Shown one piece after another: positions 1 to 11,929 of a stretch of DNA of 64,000 nucleotides (position 1 is the stretch's first letter; the number at the start of each line of letters is the position of its first letter). The notes below the pieces were generated by a model. It saw nothing but the letters and a program-made list of their open reading frames with translations, had not been told where the DNA came from and did not search any database. The translations under genes and the position numbers were made by a program. Origin of the DNA: Eupeodes corollae (lineage: Eukaryota; Arthropoda; Insecta; Diptera; Syrphidae); the NCBI RefSeq assembly GCF_945859685.1, contig NC_079147.1:284309679-284373678 (forward strand), read 5' to 3'.

Positions 1-1227
1 GGTTACGTGAAATATATATATCACTTTTGTTATACATAATAATATAATTGCACACCTTTTTTCTGAAATCTCCCTTTTATTGAAACAATTTTGTTTTTGT
101 CAAATTCTTATTTTTCCTGAAACATTTGATCCCTCTTAAGTTAAACAGAGCGCATTTATAAATTTTTGAACTTTTAACACTCCAATACTCCTAATTCTGT
201 CTGCTACTGTGACAATATTTAAAAATCAGTTATATTTGTTGATCGAAGTTAATTATGTTTTTTTATGTTTATTAAGGGTATTAAAGTTGGATTAATACGA
301 ATTTTGGAAAATTGCGTAAAGCTTTCATGTATCCAAAGTTTGTTTTATGAAAACTTAGTTTAATACAACCTTTTTCAAAAATAAAGTTCTTACACTTTTG
401 GAAAATAGTTTCAAAGCTATTAGTATTTATTTTATACATTTTTTACATCAAATTCTAGCTTCATCAAATTTTTGTATGGTTACATCCAATATTTTCTATG
501 CAAATTCTTGTTCAATTGGTCCATTTTTTATTTTTTATTTTAAGTTGCTTTATTACAAACATACATGTAAATAAATAAATACAATTATGAGTAAATACAA
601 AGTTTAAGCCAAGTCAAACATTCAACTTTTTAACTTCAATTATTATTTGAACAAATTACCAAACAAACAACTTTCAACCTAATGACTTAATTATTAAATG
701 ATTCAAATTCAAGTCAACTATTAAAATAAATAGTTTAACCCGATTAGCTTCAGCGATTGGTCTATATATACAAATACCTATTAATAGCACATACATATTT
801 AAATTATCAGTTAATTATAGCAATTATTTCGCTGCAAGCCAATTTTAGATTGTAGGTACCTCGTTTCTTCCATCTATAATTAACTTAATTCGTTATTGAC
901 ATGATGTGGCTGATACACATATGCCTTTTATATAAAACTAAATTCTTCCACTTTTATTTTCTAAACTATCACATAATGTAACTACTATGTAGACATATAT
1001 GTACTTCATACTTAATATACCCTAACTATAAAAATTGCAAAACCTACAAATTCCTTCCTCATAAACCTAAAAAAAAAGTATCGATAATTTCCATAATTGC
1101 TTGGCACACATTTTATCCTTGTCAAATTGGAAAACGGTAGGTATAAACGCGGCTTCAGTAGCATGTACATTGTACATTAACTGCAAGCTGATGGAAAAAT
1201 CATGACTTTGGACATGAGTTTGAACGT
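1..1227. other. AT-rich stretch, no feature seen
   Basis: I read both strands and see only short A/T runs and no open frame or repeat that recurs elsewhere in the window. Confidence 0.5.
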
Positions 1228-1745
1228 GTACTCATAAGAGTAAGTGGGAAGCATTGAGCTTGGTAAAGCATTCTACATTCGTGTAGTGCTGTTAAACAAA
1301 GAACCTCTGTACTCTGTTTTTGGAGAATTCAAACATACATAGTGTGCAGTCGATAATTATGGTTTGTGATACACATACCTAGAACTCAAATCTTTTCAGT
1401 GACCTCGAAGCACTTTGAACGGGTTAGGTCATTTTCGATAGTAAACAACATTGAGCTTTGGAAGTGTTGAATTCTACATGGTTTTTGATTTCGCATCGGA
1501 TAATGCTCTCTAGCTCAGTATTGAATGAGCGAATAGAACGTTGCCATTGGCAATCCTACTCCGACGGACAAGGACGTGAATACAAAAACAAGTTTGAAAA
1601 ACTGACAGTATTGTCGTGAGGGAAATAGTTTAGTAGATAAGAAGCTTACAAAAATAATTAAGAATTTGGTAGACAAAACGGAGCCCGGTGGCACTCCAAT
1701 GTGTATTTTGTGGATACCAGATTTAAACATGTCCAGCACAACTTG
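1228..1745 (-). pseudogene. non-LTR retrotransposon RT scrap (family N)
   Basis: On the minus strand, 1515-1739 encodes a stretch around GVPPGSVLSTKFLIIFVSFL. This is a decayed form of the reverse transcriptase motif G-[VI]-P-Q-G-S-V-L-S-P-x-L-F-L-I-F-I. The same motif with the same neighbours (IHKI-x-x-GVP) appears at 13272-13490, 28080-28180 and 50121-50360, so these are one family, called family N here (CR1/Jockey type by motif). The part at about 1250-1310 resembles the minus strand of the family's 3' coding end, seen again near 62345-62370. It is short and frame-broken, and the fragment cannot make an RT. Confidence 0.6.
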
Positions 1746-3200
1746 GTTTTAACAATCTGAAAGGTGATTTCTAATCAAACGAAGAAGAAGTTTAATTTTT
1801 TGAAAACTCTTATTAATCATAATATGACAAGTTATGATTCTCCATTATATGACTTTACAAGTATATAAAGATTTGTAAAAACTTGTTATTTTATGGTTCT
1901 ATTATAAGGAAAAAAGATTATTATTAAAAATAGACGTTTTCAACATCACTTTCATATTGTTTTCAATATACTTTAAAAAATGTATGTGATAACCATGCGT
2001 AATTAATGAATTCCCCATAAGAACACAAAATTACTTTCAAACCTTTTTGCAAATTTCTGCTAAAAATCGTTTTAACATAAATACCTTAGCGTTCATTTAA
2101 AATTTATGCAGGATCTTTGGAAATTATTACTAGAATATAGATTTTTTTAAGAAGCTTGTATCATACTGAAAATATGTAAACAGAATATTGAAGTATGATA
2201 ATCTAAATTAAAAAAATTATAACAAATTTTATTTAAACAAAAACAAAACAAAACACTTCAAGAAGATACATAGCCTCGAATTTAAAAAGCTGTATCAAAC
2301 TTAGGTGATATTGATTTTTAAGTCGAACTGAAAGTGTCAAATTATTATCTTGTTGATTGATCATTTGATTTCCAGACATAAATCCTTATGAACCAGAATT
2401 AATATATAAAGAACTTTAGAAATTATGAAAACAATAACCGAAATTTACGCTGTTTTTGAAATACTAGATGACTCGCCGAACTCTGCCTCCTTAAACGCAA
2501 TAAATAAGCAGATTTTTTAATTATATATTTTTTTTTATTTATTTATCTTTATTATTAGAAAATACTAAATAGAAATTAAGTCCCTACATTAATCATTCAT
2601 TACTGTAGGTATCTGTATTTTAGTACATAGGTTGCTCTTTACTTAAGCACCTTGTGATACACGACATTTCTTGTTGTATTATCAGGCGCGAAAACAAACA
2701 ACGCAGGTGGTTGTTGGGGTAAATTTGACCACAAAAAGTTTCACCTCCCTTGTTGCTAACCACCCTCAACGAATTCTTACTGCGGCCCCAAAATTCTAGA
2801 GGAGTCTAGTAGAAACCCGGACCATCAGCCAGTGACCTGCTTTCCTAGCATTTTGGGAAAGCAAATTAAACAGGTATCACCAATGAGTGTGAAAGGATTC
2901 CACACCAACGAACTGTCCGACGGTTGACCCACATATTGGTTGAACAAGATCATCAAGGATGAAGACGATACCCATGCCAAACAATGTGTGTAGTAAAGTC
3001 ACACCAACATTAACTTAGTATGGCCGAGGGCCCATCATAAAGTATTACCGATAGAAAAATCACTCCAAGAATATCTTGATAACTTTTATTTTAATTATAG
3101 GCTTGGCTACCGACTTCCTTTAATACGACATAAATAGTTTTTCCTCAACCAAAATCTAGCGCGTGTAGGTACTCGGTAATTGCAAGGAATTCCACACGAT
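1746..3200. other. no gene seen
   Basis: AT-rich sequence with a T-rich run at about 2515-2540. The part from 2690 on is less AT-rich, but no frame on either strand stays open or resembles a family I know. Confidence 0.45.
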
Positions 3201-3537
3201 TTTTCCAGAAAGTCTTGACTGGAATGGGTTCGAAAGTGAAGAGCTGAACTCACTCATTGAGCTACTGGGTGGTCGCATCACCTCTTTAAAGAGATCGCGT
3301 GCGATGAAAGATATCTGGCTTCTCGGTCGCACACCCCAATCTTATGGATGAAGGAAGTTGCGGGACCGAGACAGGTCGATCACCACGCTAAAGGTCCGAG
3401 AGGATTGCCTGAGGGCAAGTAGCCGGAAGGGTCAAGCTCGCCATGATGATGGCCACTTTTTGATTTGCGCCCAAAGCCTTTTGACGAAAGAAAAATTGTG
3501 TGAAGGAATTTTTTTTTTGAAAAAAACCTACATAAAG
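3201..3537 (+). other. unrecognised broken open frame
   Basis: From about 3207 a plus-strand frame reads with balanced amino-acid use (for example LDWNGFESEELNSLIELL). A stop falls just before 3358, and the frame then runs on to a stop at 3538-3540 with a basic stretch. Base composition here is clearly less AT-rich than in the flanks, which suggests former coding sequence. I do not recognise a domain. It could be a transposon gag or accessory-protein relic or a decayed host exon. Confidence 0.25.
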
Positions 3538-3540
3538 TAA

Positions 3541-4257
3541 TTTTGTTTTGTACGATAGTTGTTTTCTTTAAGTTTCTATTGAGTTAAAGATTTTGTTTTG
3601 TTCTGCCGTGGAGAAAAGTGAGGAAGGATTACGATAGCCGTTGGTGGAAGTCAAAAAGAAGCTAAGTATAGTGTTGTTGTTGTTTCTAAGAATATTCCTT
3701 TTTCTGGTGTTCATTTGTTTCAAATTCGTCCTTTTGACCTTCGTGTTGATGTATTAATTTCCTGATATTACGGGACGCGTTTACCGCTTTTTTTTTCTTA
3801 TCGAAATAATTTTCTTTGACTGATTTCTTTTATCGGTTTTTATTATTATATCCATCATTTTCTTTTGCAAAACATTTATCGAGAATTGACCTTCTGTCAA
3901 TCTCAATAATTCAATTTGTATCTTTCTCTTTTATAAAAGATCCTGGTTTTTAATCCCGGCTTCGGCCAAGGTTTTCCAGGCAATAAAACATAATTTAAAT
4001 TTTCTTTCGGGAAAATAAAACCTTTCTTTTATTTCGTGAGTTTATTTCAAGAAAAATTTTTCAGCTACTGGTTTTGGTAAACTTCCAGTAAAAAGTTTCC
4101 TGTCGCCCACTATAATCAATACGACTTGGAGAAATTCACCTCGTCGTATTTCGATATCATTTTGATATCAATTTCATTTCAATCATCATATCGACTGACG
4201 TTTCTCGTAAAGTGTCATAATAACTCTCGCGGCACATCGGCGGTGTGCAATTTCGAT
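3541..4257. other. no gene seen
   Basis: T-rich sequence, then a moderately GC-containing stretch at 3950-4250. The latter lies just beyond the 3' side of the minus-strand Helitron relic, so it may hold that element's 3' end, but I could not find a convincing CTRR terminus with a hairpin. Confidence 0.4.
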
Positions 4258-5600
4258 TTTGTTTAATTTTAAATCATTTAAAAAAAAGGAATTTTATTCG
4301 CGTTCGATCTTCGACAATATTGGATTCGGAAATCCAATATTGGTTAAAAACAATCGGAATTATATTCAGTCCGTCGGGTCGGTATTACGGTGGAAAAACT
4401 CGCAAGATGGTCTTCCGAGCCATGAGCATACCACATTTATTTGACCATTAATGTTCTATATTCAAACCACAAACTTTTGAGGATTGGCCTTGCGATTTGT
4501 TAATGGTCATGACAAATGCAAACGAGAACTTCCTTACCTTTGGGCAAATCTTTAGGTGTAAATTGTGCAGTGATAAGCCAGGCCATCCAACGATTTTAAA
4601 AATTCAATTGGAGTTGGTGGCTTCATCTTCATTTGTGACACAATCAATAGATTGAATTCAATGCATTGTTCCAATGATCTTATTTAAAATTATGTAGTTC
4701 AGGTCATCCAAATCTTTATTCTTAGCCGCTAAAACTGCTCGCTCAAACAACCATTCATAATTTTTGTAGTTAGAAATATTATTAAGAAATACATTGTTGA
4801 TAAGTTCGTCTTTTGATGAGACAAAACTACAGAAATTATTTGGAAATGGTATCAAACCGCTCGATTCGTCGACAGGTACTTGACCATTAACGATAGTCAG
4901 CATTTGCTCACAGTAATCTTCAGCAGATGTATCATTAAGAAATGCTACTCTCATGTTTGTTGTTAGCTGCTATTTCTTCACATAGTGCCATAGATTCGAC
5001 GATAAGGCAATCGTTTTTTTATTACTGGAATTACTGGCAGTGTTTGGCAGAAATCGCCAGACAGTAAATACACCGCTCCGCCAAAACATCTCGAGTCATT
5101 GCGTAAATCTTTCAATGTTCGGTTAAGTGCTTCTAATGCACTTTTATGCGTCATTGTGCATTCGTCCCAGACGATAATTTTCGATGCCGATAAAACTTTG
5201 GCCATTGCTGAGTGTTTAGCAATGTTACACGTTGGATCCTCGATAGTTTGAAGATTTAACTTTAATTTTAATGATGAACGAGTCGTATTGCATCCTTCTA
5301 ACAATGTGGCTACTATTTCAGAAGAAGCAACTGCAACCGCAATGTTGGACCTAGCAGGAACAGTGGCTTAAACTAAATACATAAGGAATGTCTTACCAGT
5401 TCCACTGGGGCACCATTTTCATCATCGATGACCTTCATTAAAGTATCATAAACTTACTTTTTTTGGGAATTGAACAAGAGTACATTCGTTTTAACTACTA
5501 AATCTAATACCTTGTGATCATATTCACGTTCCCGTTCCAATTTTCGATTAAATGCTGCATTCATTTCACGTTTTCGCACTGGCATTCCTAGGTTAGGTTA
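4258..5600 (-). pseudogene. Helitron Rep/Hel relic, PIF1-type helicase part
   Basis: Minus-strand frames carry the C-terminal half of a Helitron RepHel protein, a replication initiator fused to a PIF1-family SF1 helicase that drives rolling-circle transposition. The 4978-5304 frame contains the Walker B block (VWDECTMTHKSALEALNRTL) and a motif III-like block (LLSGDFCQTLPVI). Upstream, about 5310-5450, is a degraded Walker A region out of frame. The 4658-4954 frame matches the next part of the helicase (FPNNF, NYEWLFERAVLAAKN). Weak matches to the final helicase motif (a TINKSQGQ-like block and the VCSRVG-like region) follow at about 4390-4500. Frames shift several times and the Rep domain is missing. 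It is a dead fragment, distinct from the plus-strand Helitron at 59.75 kb. Confidence 0.8.
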
Positions 5601-5876
5601 TATTATAGTGGCTGTCCAAGATGGAAACGGACACACTTAGGCCAATTTAATGGCCCATTGTGATACCACATGAATCTTGAGGCTTAATCTTAAGCTCAAT
5701 TGAGCCAGTTTGAGTCCCTTACAAAACGTAAGAGGCTGATTATGCTGATATGACTTAGATCGTTAAAGAAGAATTCTCCTAGGTAGTTCGTTCGTGTTCG
5801 AGCCAGAGCAGGGCATGTTCAGAAAAGATGAAGAACTGTTTCTTTCTCTTCCTCGTCAATACAGCTTCTGCAAAAG

Positions 5877-6380
5877 TCATTTGAGAATACGCATAGTCTC
5901 GTGGCGAGCTTTCCTATCAGACAGTGTCTGGTTATGACACCTGCTTAGAGAGAGGAAGCACCTTGAACGGTTTAAGTCCAGTGTTGGCCAGATGTTTTTT
6001 CTGACTTGACACGTGGTGATGTTGTTCCACCTGGTGTATGCCCTCCTCACAGTGTCTTGCATTATCAAGAGTTTCCAAGTAGCGATTGGTATGCCAGTAC
6101 GAGCCAAACGTGGTAGGATGGGCTGTACTGTAACGTTCCTGGCGAGTTCATTTGCCTTACAGTTACCTGGAATATCTCTATGGCGCAGCTCCCACCAAAA
6201 TTGAATATTAAACTTTTGTGCCCTCACCATTAGAGATGATGGGCAGTTATGGACTGTTATAGAGTTTATAAAGACAGAGTCCAGAGATTTTGTACCGGCC
6301 TGGCTATCTGAGAAAATACGTATATCAGATGTTGATATCACGTCTTCTCTAAGCCAGGACAAGACTTCCTTTATCGCCAA
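5877..6380 (-). pseudogene. RNase H domain of LOA-like copy 1
   Basis: This 167-residue frame begins MAIKEVLSWL and contains IFSDSQAGTKSLDS, the typical second catalytic block of LINE RNase H (DSQAAIKAL-like). Next come the WELRHRDIPGNCKANELA block (cf. WVPGHxGIxGNExADELA) and a C-terminal tail (RWNNITTCQVRKNIWPTLDL) conserved at 25118-25321 and 32120-32270. The first catalytic block (D-G-S) lies upstream in another frame. In the family the domain removes RNA from the cDNA hybrid. It is isolated from the RT by frameshifts. Confidence 0.75.
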
Positions 6381-7142
6381 AAATTCCGCCTGGAACGCGC
6401 TACGATGATTGGGAAGGTGGAATGAGAGACTTAATTTCAGTCGTTCAGATTACACACCTCCACCAACGCTTTCTTTAGTTTTTGACCCATCTGTATAGAA
6501 ATGGATTGACAGATCTTCCAAGAATGTCCTATCTTCCCAAAAAGATCTAGGAGGTATGAAAATCTGGAAATTTCTGTCGAATTGCAGTTGGAGGATGGTG
6601 TAGTCTGTGTGCTTTGGAATTGATTCTAAATACCTAAGAATTACGGAGTGGCCAATGTTGTTGAAAGTCCCCTACGACGAAGATTTGAGGCGAATAGCAG
6701 AGCTTCAAGAGATGTTAGGTAGAGTAAGGTGTCCAGTGCCGCACAAGGGGTCGTGCGAAGTGATCCGCTTACACATAGGCAAGCTGAACGTTGGACTTTA
6801 TTTAACTTATCCCTGTTTATACCTTTCTCTAAAGGAGTCCACCATACTGCCGTACATTAAAATCGGTCTGATTACCGATGTGTATAGCCAATGCGTGATT
6901 ATGGATTGTAAGCCGCATTTATTACCGATAGCATTTTTGCAAGAAAAGAGAGCTACAGTAGCTTTTTTGACTCTTTCCTGTACGTTGCGTTTAAAATTTA
7001 AAAAAATTTAGTTGGATTCCTTTACTATAGGGAGGGTTGACAAATGGAATTTTGTGTCTCCTCGAAAATAAGACGAAATCGGTTTTGTGTGGGTTAACCG
7101 ATCAGCCCAAAGAATGAGTCTGTTAAAGGCGTTTTGTAAGAG

Positions 7143-7541
7143 TTATTTAGGGGTGTTAAGGTGCTTTCTTGAAACTGCTTTAGCAACGTTGTCTGCATCG
7201 ATTGTCTCTCTGAAACCCTCCGCATTCAGACTAGTTAGGATCTCATTCACCACTAGGTTCCACAGGAGAGGGGATAGAACACCACCTCGCGGTATCCCTC
7301 TACAAACGAATCGTCTGCCTGAAGAGTTGCCCAGTTTTGAGGTAATTACTCTGCTAGTAAGTAAATGGATTAACTCCCGAAGCGAACTCTCTACATTCAG
7401 AGGTGTTAGGGCAGATGTGTTTTCAGATGTGTCCACGTTGTTAAAGGCACCTTCGATGTCAACGAAAGCAACCATAGTGAGCTGTTTATGATGAAGGGAA
7501 TATTCGACGGTGCGTATTAAGGTGTGTAACGCTGTTTCCAC
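7143..7541 (-). pseudogene. Reverse transcriptase core of LOA-like copy 1
   Basis: This 132-residue frame starts at METALHTL and shows RT motif A as VAFVDIEGAFNNV (catalytic D), the block GIPRGGVLSPLLWNLVVNEIL, and a degraded motif C, IDADNVAKAVSRK, where functional members have Y/F-A-D-D. The second catalytic Asp is replaced by Asn, so the enzyme would be dead even without the frameshifts. The N-terminal RT part (ending in a TLE-x-LIDIQL-like block) continues at about 7560-7670 in shifted frames. Confidence 0.8.
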
Positions 7542-7673
7542 CGATTTACCTTTACCGTAGGCATGTTCAGACGAAGAAGTCTTGTATCGATACTTGCGCT
7601 TAATTGGATATCAATCAATCATTCCAAGGTCTTAAGAAGGAATGATGATAGACTTATAGGTCGTAGATCTTAG

Positions 7674-7889
7674 AATGGAAGGCACTTACAATTTAAGGCC
7701 GAATCCGAACGGCTATTTTGAGAAAGCACTTTTTCATGACAAGAATTACTCTTGAAGGATTTGTCAATTCCTCGCAAGAGGCAGTACCCGCGAAAATTAT
7801 TTTTTTTAATTAAGCTGGCACAGGCAGGGATTGAACCCAAGACCCCTTGCATGACAGTCCAACGCACTAACCATCATGCCACGGGTACT
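7674..7889 (-). mobile_element. tRNA-derived SINE, copy S1
   Basis: Reverse complement of the SINE seen best at 40865-41163. The tRNA-like head, with B-box GGTTCAATCCC at about 7828-7838 on the minus strand, lies at the high-coordinate end. The body contains the shared inverted repeat of GCGGGTACTGCCTC and GAGGCAGTACCCGC type. The 3' third is missing: it stops in the GTAGGTCCCTTCCATTC segment (here changed). It sits against the 5' edge of LOA-like copy 1. Confidence 0.8.
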
Positions 7890-10169
7890 ACTATATTTAC
7901 TATATTGAAGGTTAAAAACATAAACTTGATTGTATATTCTTTAAGCAACTTATCAAGACACACCAAACTGTCAAATTATACACAAATTCACAATTCCTCA
8001 CAACAACAGTACATATTTCACATCAGTATTCAAATGAAAAGCTTGAAACGGACATTTCTATATAAAAACTCACTCAAATCAAATATCCTTTCAATTTTTT
8101 CTTCATAATTTCATTCTCCCGTCTGTCCCTCAAAAACTAAACAAGAAAAATATGAAAGAACACAAAAAAAGAAAAGCAAAGAAATCAAGTTCCAAGGCGG
8201 TGAGTAGAGAACGCCTTCTGTTTATGTTTACTATGTACATATATTCCATCAGGATCCCACTCCCATTATCATTGTAAAAACAATATCCTTTTTTTCTTCT
8301 GTTTATGTGGCCATTGGCAAAGGCCAAGACGAAGGCAAAGGACTGCTTGCTGCTTTATCCATCCTGTTCATTTCCAGTCAAGTAAATAAATAAGTAAATA
8401 TCTAATAGCGTTTTACTTTAATTCAAAAGAAAATGGCCATATCTCCATAACCCATAACCACCCAGCTCTACTTTATATCTACCTCCATAGGAAGGAAGTA
8501 TGAAGAAGAGAAATTGGGGGATTACTTATACTCATATAGATAAGGTCCAATCCTTAGAAGGATACACTCTATCTCTGTAGCATAAGATGAGGCCATTATT
8601 ATGAGTTAGAGTATATGAAAAATGTGTGCTGTTGAACTTGTGACAAAAACCTAAACCGGACAGGACATAAGACAGTCAAAAGGACCTATAGCCTCAGCTA
8701 GAGAGGTGATGATGGCGATGATGGGAGAGGTTATTGATGGGGTATTAAGTCATAAATGTCAAATTGAAGCAAAATGGGTGGAATTGCCGGCCGGCAGAAT
8801 ATGTTTCCAAGCACCACCACCGGAAGTGATAAGTTGACTGAAAATGGCACACAAAAATATGGATGTACCTCCAACTACATCCCTAGCTCCAGTAACAGAT
8901 GCGAGATAAAGTGAAGTGAGGTGACTCTCTAAGTTGAGTTGAATGACGGTAGATGATGGGTGTATAAATATTTGCATTTGCAAAATGGACACAAAAATAA
9001 AATAAAAAGAAAAAAAAGGTAAAGTGGCCAAGACATGAAGTGAAAGATATTTTATTTACTTTATTTTTCTTCATCATCATCTTTTTGAAGTAAAGGATCT
9101 AAAGTGAAGGGAATCCATTTAACCAAAACCAGATGGATTTTATTTGACTTAGGAGCTTCGCTTAAATAAATAAAAAAAAGAGAGACGATGTTCTTTTAAA
9201 TCAAATGTAGGTAAGTGTAAATGGGAAAGATCTATCGGGTATATGTTAAACCCGGTGTATCTATAAGTTAACTTTGAAATTGTTAACTGCTTTGGGTTAA
9301 CATTTAGATTTTGACAGAATAATTTATAACATCAATGTTGTTTATAAGGGGCACAAAAATCTAAGGAGACCCCAACCCAACAACAACAAAATAAAAAGGT
9401 TCCCTTTCATATAATGCTATGCGGTGATAGACGGGAAGTGGTATAAGGTTTTGATCTTTGAATAAATAAAATGTCTATTCAATATAGAATTGGTTGGGTT
9501 TGGTTGGATTCGGTGTGTAGTTGGAATAAGGATTTAATGGTGTTTATAGTTTCAACATTCTAATTTTATGGGTATTCTGGACTATTATTAAGATTTATCT
9601 TATCTTATTTTTGTTTTGTTTTAAATCGTTTATTTACAAAATAAAAGAATGAAATATTAAATTAAGTGTTTTTTCTGGATTTTATTTGTTTTAGGTAAGA
9701 ATTGTTGGTGGAGAAGATGTCGTTTTTGAAGACTGAGTTTTTTAATAAATTTGTATTCTTTATACAAATCATATACGATGGAGCACTGTTAATTGACAGA
9801 TGATTCGAAATGGGGGTATTATTAATATCACCTGTAATGTCCTAAAGGACAGTTCTTTACGTTTTGAGTGCTTAAATAAATATTATCAAAGTGATATTAG
9901 CAATAGAAAATCAATTTCAAAACTTCTGTATAGTTAAAATTTGTTCAGATTTTTAGGAATTTGGGGTTCAAAAATTAATCAGGACAGCAAACCTGCTGTT
10001 AGAAAAAAGGTTAAACGTTTCTGATTTGAATTAATAAAATCCGAAGAAGGTGAACTTTTAAAATAACTCAAATTGAATGTTTTATGAAGAGTATGGAATT
10101 TTTGATAATGCTAAAGGTTCTTAGCTATGGATTCAACAAAAAAAATGGAAGAACAACCAATTATGAAGA
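7890..10169. other. no gene seen
   Basis: 2.3 kb of AT-rich DNA with many short open frames on both strands, none with a recognisable domain. The sequence is not repeated elsewhere in the window, so it may be unique host non-coding DNA. Confidence 0.5.
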
Positions 10170-10269
10170 CAAAAAAGAGGCTGGGATGCGACCCACACTG
10201 ATAACTTCCCATCCCGTCTGTCGATTTGTCTTGCTTAAAAGTTTGTCTATTTGTACTAGTATCGATTTT

Positions 10270-10860
10270 ACCAAATTTGCGTATTATTTTTTATAGATTT
10301 TATTTTTTATCATCACTGAATATTAAAAACAATATTTTCTGTAAAATAAAATAAGCTTGAAGCCAATATTTTGAATTTTTGAAAAGCTATTTGAGTCGAA
10401 AGTAAATGTTTACCAAGTTTTAGTATTGTTTTTTTTTAGAGTTTTATTTTTTGTAAAAAAACCGTCAATTCGATTTTCTTCAAAATTCTATCGAATGTTG
10501 AAAACAATATTTTCTATAAGATAAAATAAGTTTGAAGCCAATATTTTATAGATTTGAAAAGATATTTGAGTCGAAAATCAATTTTTACCAACTTTTATTA
10601 ATTTTTTTTTTTAGGTTTTTATTTTTTGTAAAAAAACTGTCAATTCGATTTTTTTCAAAATTTTACTGAATGTTGAAAACAATATTTCTTATAAGATAAA
10701 ATAAGTTTGAAGCCTAAATTTCAAGTTTTTGAAAAGATATTTGAATCGATATTTAATTTTTACGAACTTTGAGTAATGTTTTTTTTAGATTTTTATTTTT
10801 TATAAAAAAAACTGTCAATTCGATTTTTCTCAAAATTTTATCACATTTTTAAAACATTAT
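10270..10860 (+). repeat. ~175-bp tandem units inside family U copy A
   Basis: Successive units are marked by GAGTCGAAA / GAATCGATA at 10393, 10568 and 10743, spacing 175 and 175. Each unit carries TTGTAAAAAAACTGTCAATT, then a GTTGAAAACAATATTT block and GTTTGAAGCC. The last unit degrades into the adjacent unique part. Confidence 0.85.
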
Positions 10861-11244
10861 TCTCCGTTGCTCAAAATTGTTTTGGAGATGAAATCATATG
10901 TTAGTCGTTAAATTTAGGAGGTGACAAATTTTTTTTTTCAGTTTTTTTGATTTAGAAAAAAAACCTTTATATTGATTTTTTTCAAAAAATATACTTGTTT
11001 GGTATCACGTTACAATATATTATATAAAATTTAATTCAAGTCTCTAGCGTTTTTGGTTCGTAAGATATTAAGGGTTAACCAAAATTTTCACCTTTTTTTT
11101 AAACTGCTATGGTAAAAAAACCACCCACGCAATTTTCTTGAGAGCCCTTGCTGCATCTTTCTGCCTTATTATCTGTATAACAAAATTTATTTGAAGTCGA
11201 TATCTCTTCTGGTTCTTGAGCTATGGACGACGAAAAAAACGTCG

Positions 11245-11295
11245 CGAACGTACGGACGTACGGACGTACAAACGTACGTACACACGCACGCACAG
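11245..11295 (+). repeat. CGTACG-based microsatellite in family U copy A
   Basis: Short array of GTACGGAC / GTACGTAC variants. It is longer and more regular in copy E (34035-34101). An apparent open frame full of VRT/YGRT across it is an artefact of the 8-bp unit. Confidence 0.8.
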
Positions 11296-11497
11296 ACATC
11301 TTTCTAAAAATCTTTTATTTCGACTCTAGGGACCTTGAAACGTCGAGAAATGTCAAAATTTTCAATTTGACAAATCGGACCCATTACAATAACTTCCTAT
11401 GGGAAGTTAAAAAACACCGTTATACTGCAAAAAGCATTACATTAATTTTGTTAACGTCGATTGAGAAACAAAGTGCCATTGAAAATAAAATAAATGC

Positions 11498-11730
11498 AAC
11501 AGGGCCTAGTGACTCAAAACTTTCAACCATTCCTGTGTGCGAGTGATGTTGTCAGGACTGTAGGGGACCTACAGTTTATATGCCGAATACGAACGGCTAA
11601 TTTGAGAAAGCACTTTTTCATGACAAGAGCTACTCTTGGATATGTTGTCAATTCCTCGCAAGAGGCAGTACCCGTGAAAAGACTTTAGATGGCATAGGCA
11701 GGGATCGAACCATCATGCGACGGCTACTAC
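11498..11730 (-). mobile_element. tRNA-derived SINE, copy S2
   Basis: Minus-strand SINE. The body matches S4 (AAGTGCTTTCTCAAA-type, GAGGAATTGACAA-type and GTACTGCCTCTTGCGAGG segments). Within the tRNA head the segment between the A and B boxes is deleted, so GGTTCGATCCC lies almost directly beside the GGCATGATGG-like 5' segment. The 3' tail stops at GAGTCACTAGGCCCTG. Confidence 0.75.
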
Positions 11731-11929
11731 GCCATTGAAAATGATAAAGTTAGAAATGCTGTACTGGGCCTAAGTTTTTCTAAATTTTATTTGTAAAGAT
11801 GACTATGTCCCTTATTTTGGCAGACCCTTTTAAACTAACATAAGCCTGGAATTGAGGGCATCAAAACTTAAAGCCTTTAAGATGTTTTTTTTTTAAATAA
11901 AAACTTAGTTTTTCAATTACAACTATTAA

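Larger units (their letters stand above)
5585..7672 (-). mobile_element. LOA-like non-LTR retrotransposon, copy 1
   Basis: A 5'-truncated minus-strand LINE with RT then RNase H, the order seen in the LOA clade. Its 3' end, at the low-coordinate side, abuts a TAGGTTAGGTT motif. The same 3' region (GTGGCTGTCC...GGACACACTTAGGCC) recurs at about 32310, and a related form at about 24780, so they share a family. The high-coordinate edge stops next to an inverted SINE at 7674. Several frameshifts separate the domains, so the copy is inactive. The clade call rests on the GGVLSPLLWNLVV-type motif and the RNase H; a close R1/I-group relative cannot be excluded. Confidence 0.75.
10170..11412 (+). repeat. 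Family U repeat, copy A (full length)
   Basis: Unclassified repeat found five times in the window. The left end is AAAGAGGCTGGGATGCGACC, followed by CACACTGATAACTTCCCATC and a T-rich core. The core consists of ~175-bp tandem units, a unique part with AAGATATTAAGGGTTAACC, a CGTACG-rich microsatellite, and a right end in which AACTTCC and GGAAGTT form a hairpin (about 11389-11407). No protein-coding capacity is seen. The two ends share TAACTTCC[CT]AT in opposite orientations, but 45-50 bp from the apparent edge on the left and at the very edge on the right. It could be a non-autonomous DNA element or foldback type. Confidence 0.8.

Noticed and set aside
6607..7491. Plus-strand frames of 134 residues at 6607-7011 and 7087-7491
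   Set aside because: They are antisense to the LOA-like RT and RNase H, whose motifs read on the minus strand.
11099..11546. Open frames with VRTFVRPYVRTF / YGRTNVRTHART wording on both strands (also 33857-34246)
   Set aside because: They are translations of the CGTACGTC microsatellite and flanking non-coding family U sequence; both strands are open for the same trivial reason.
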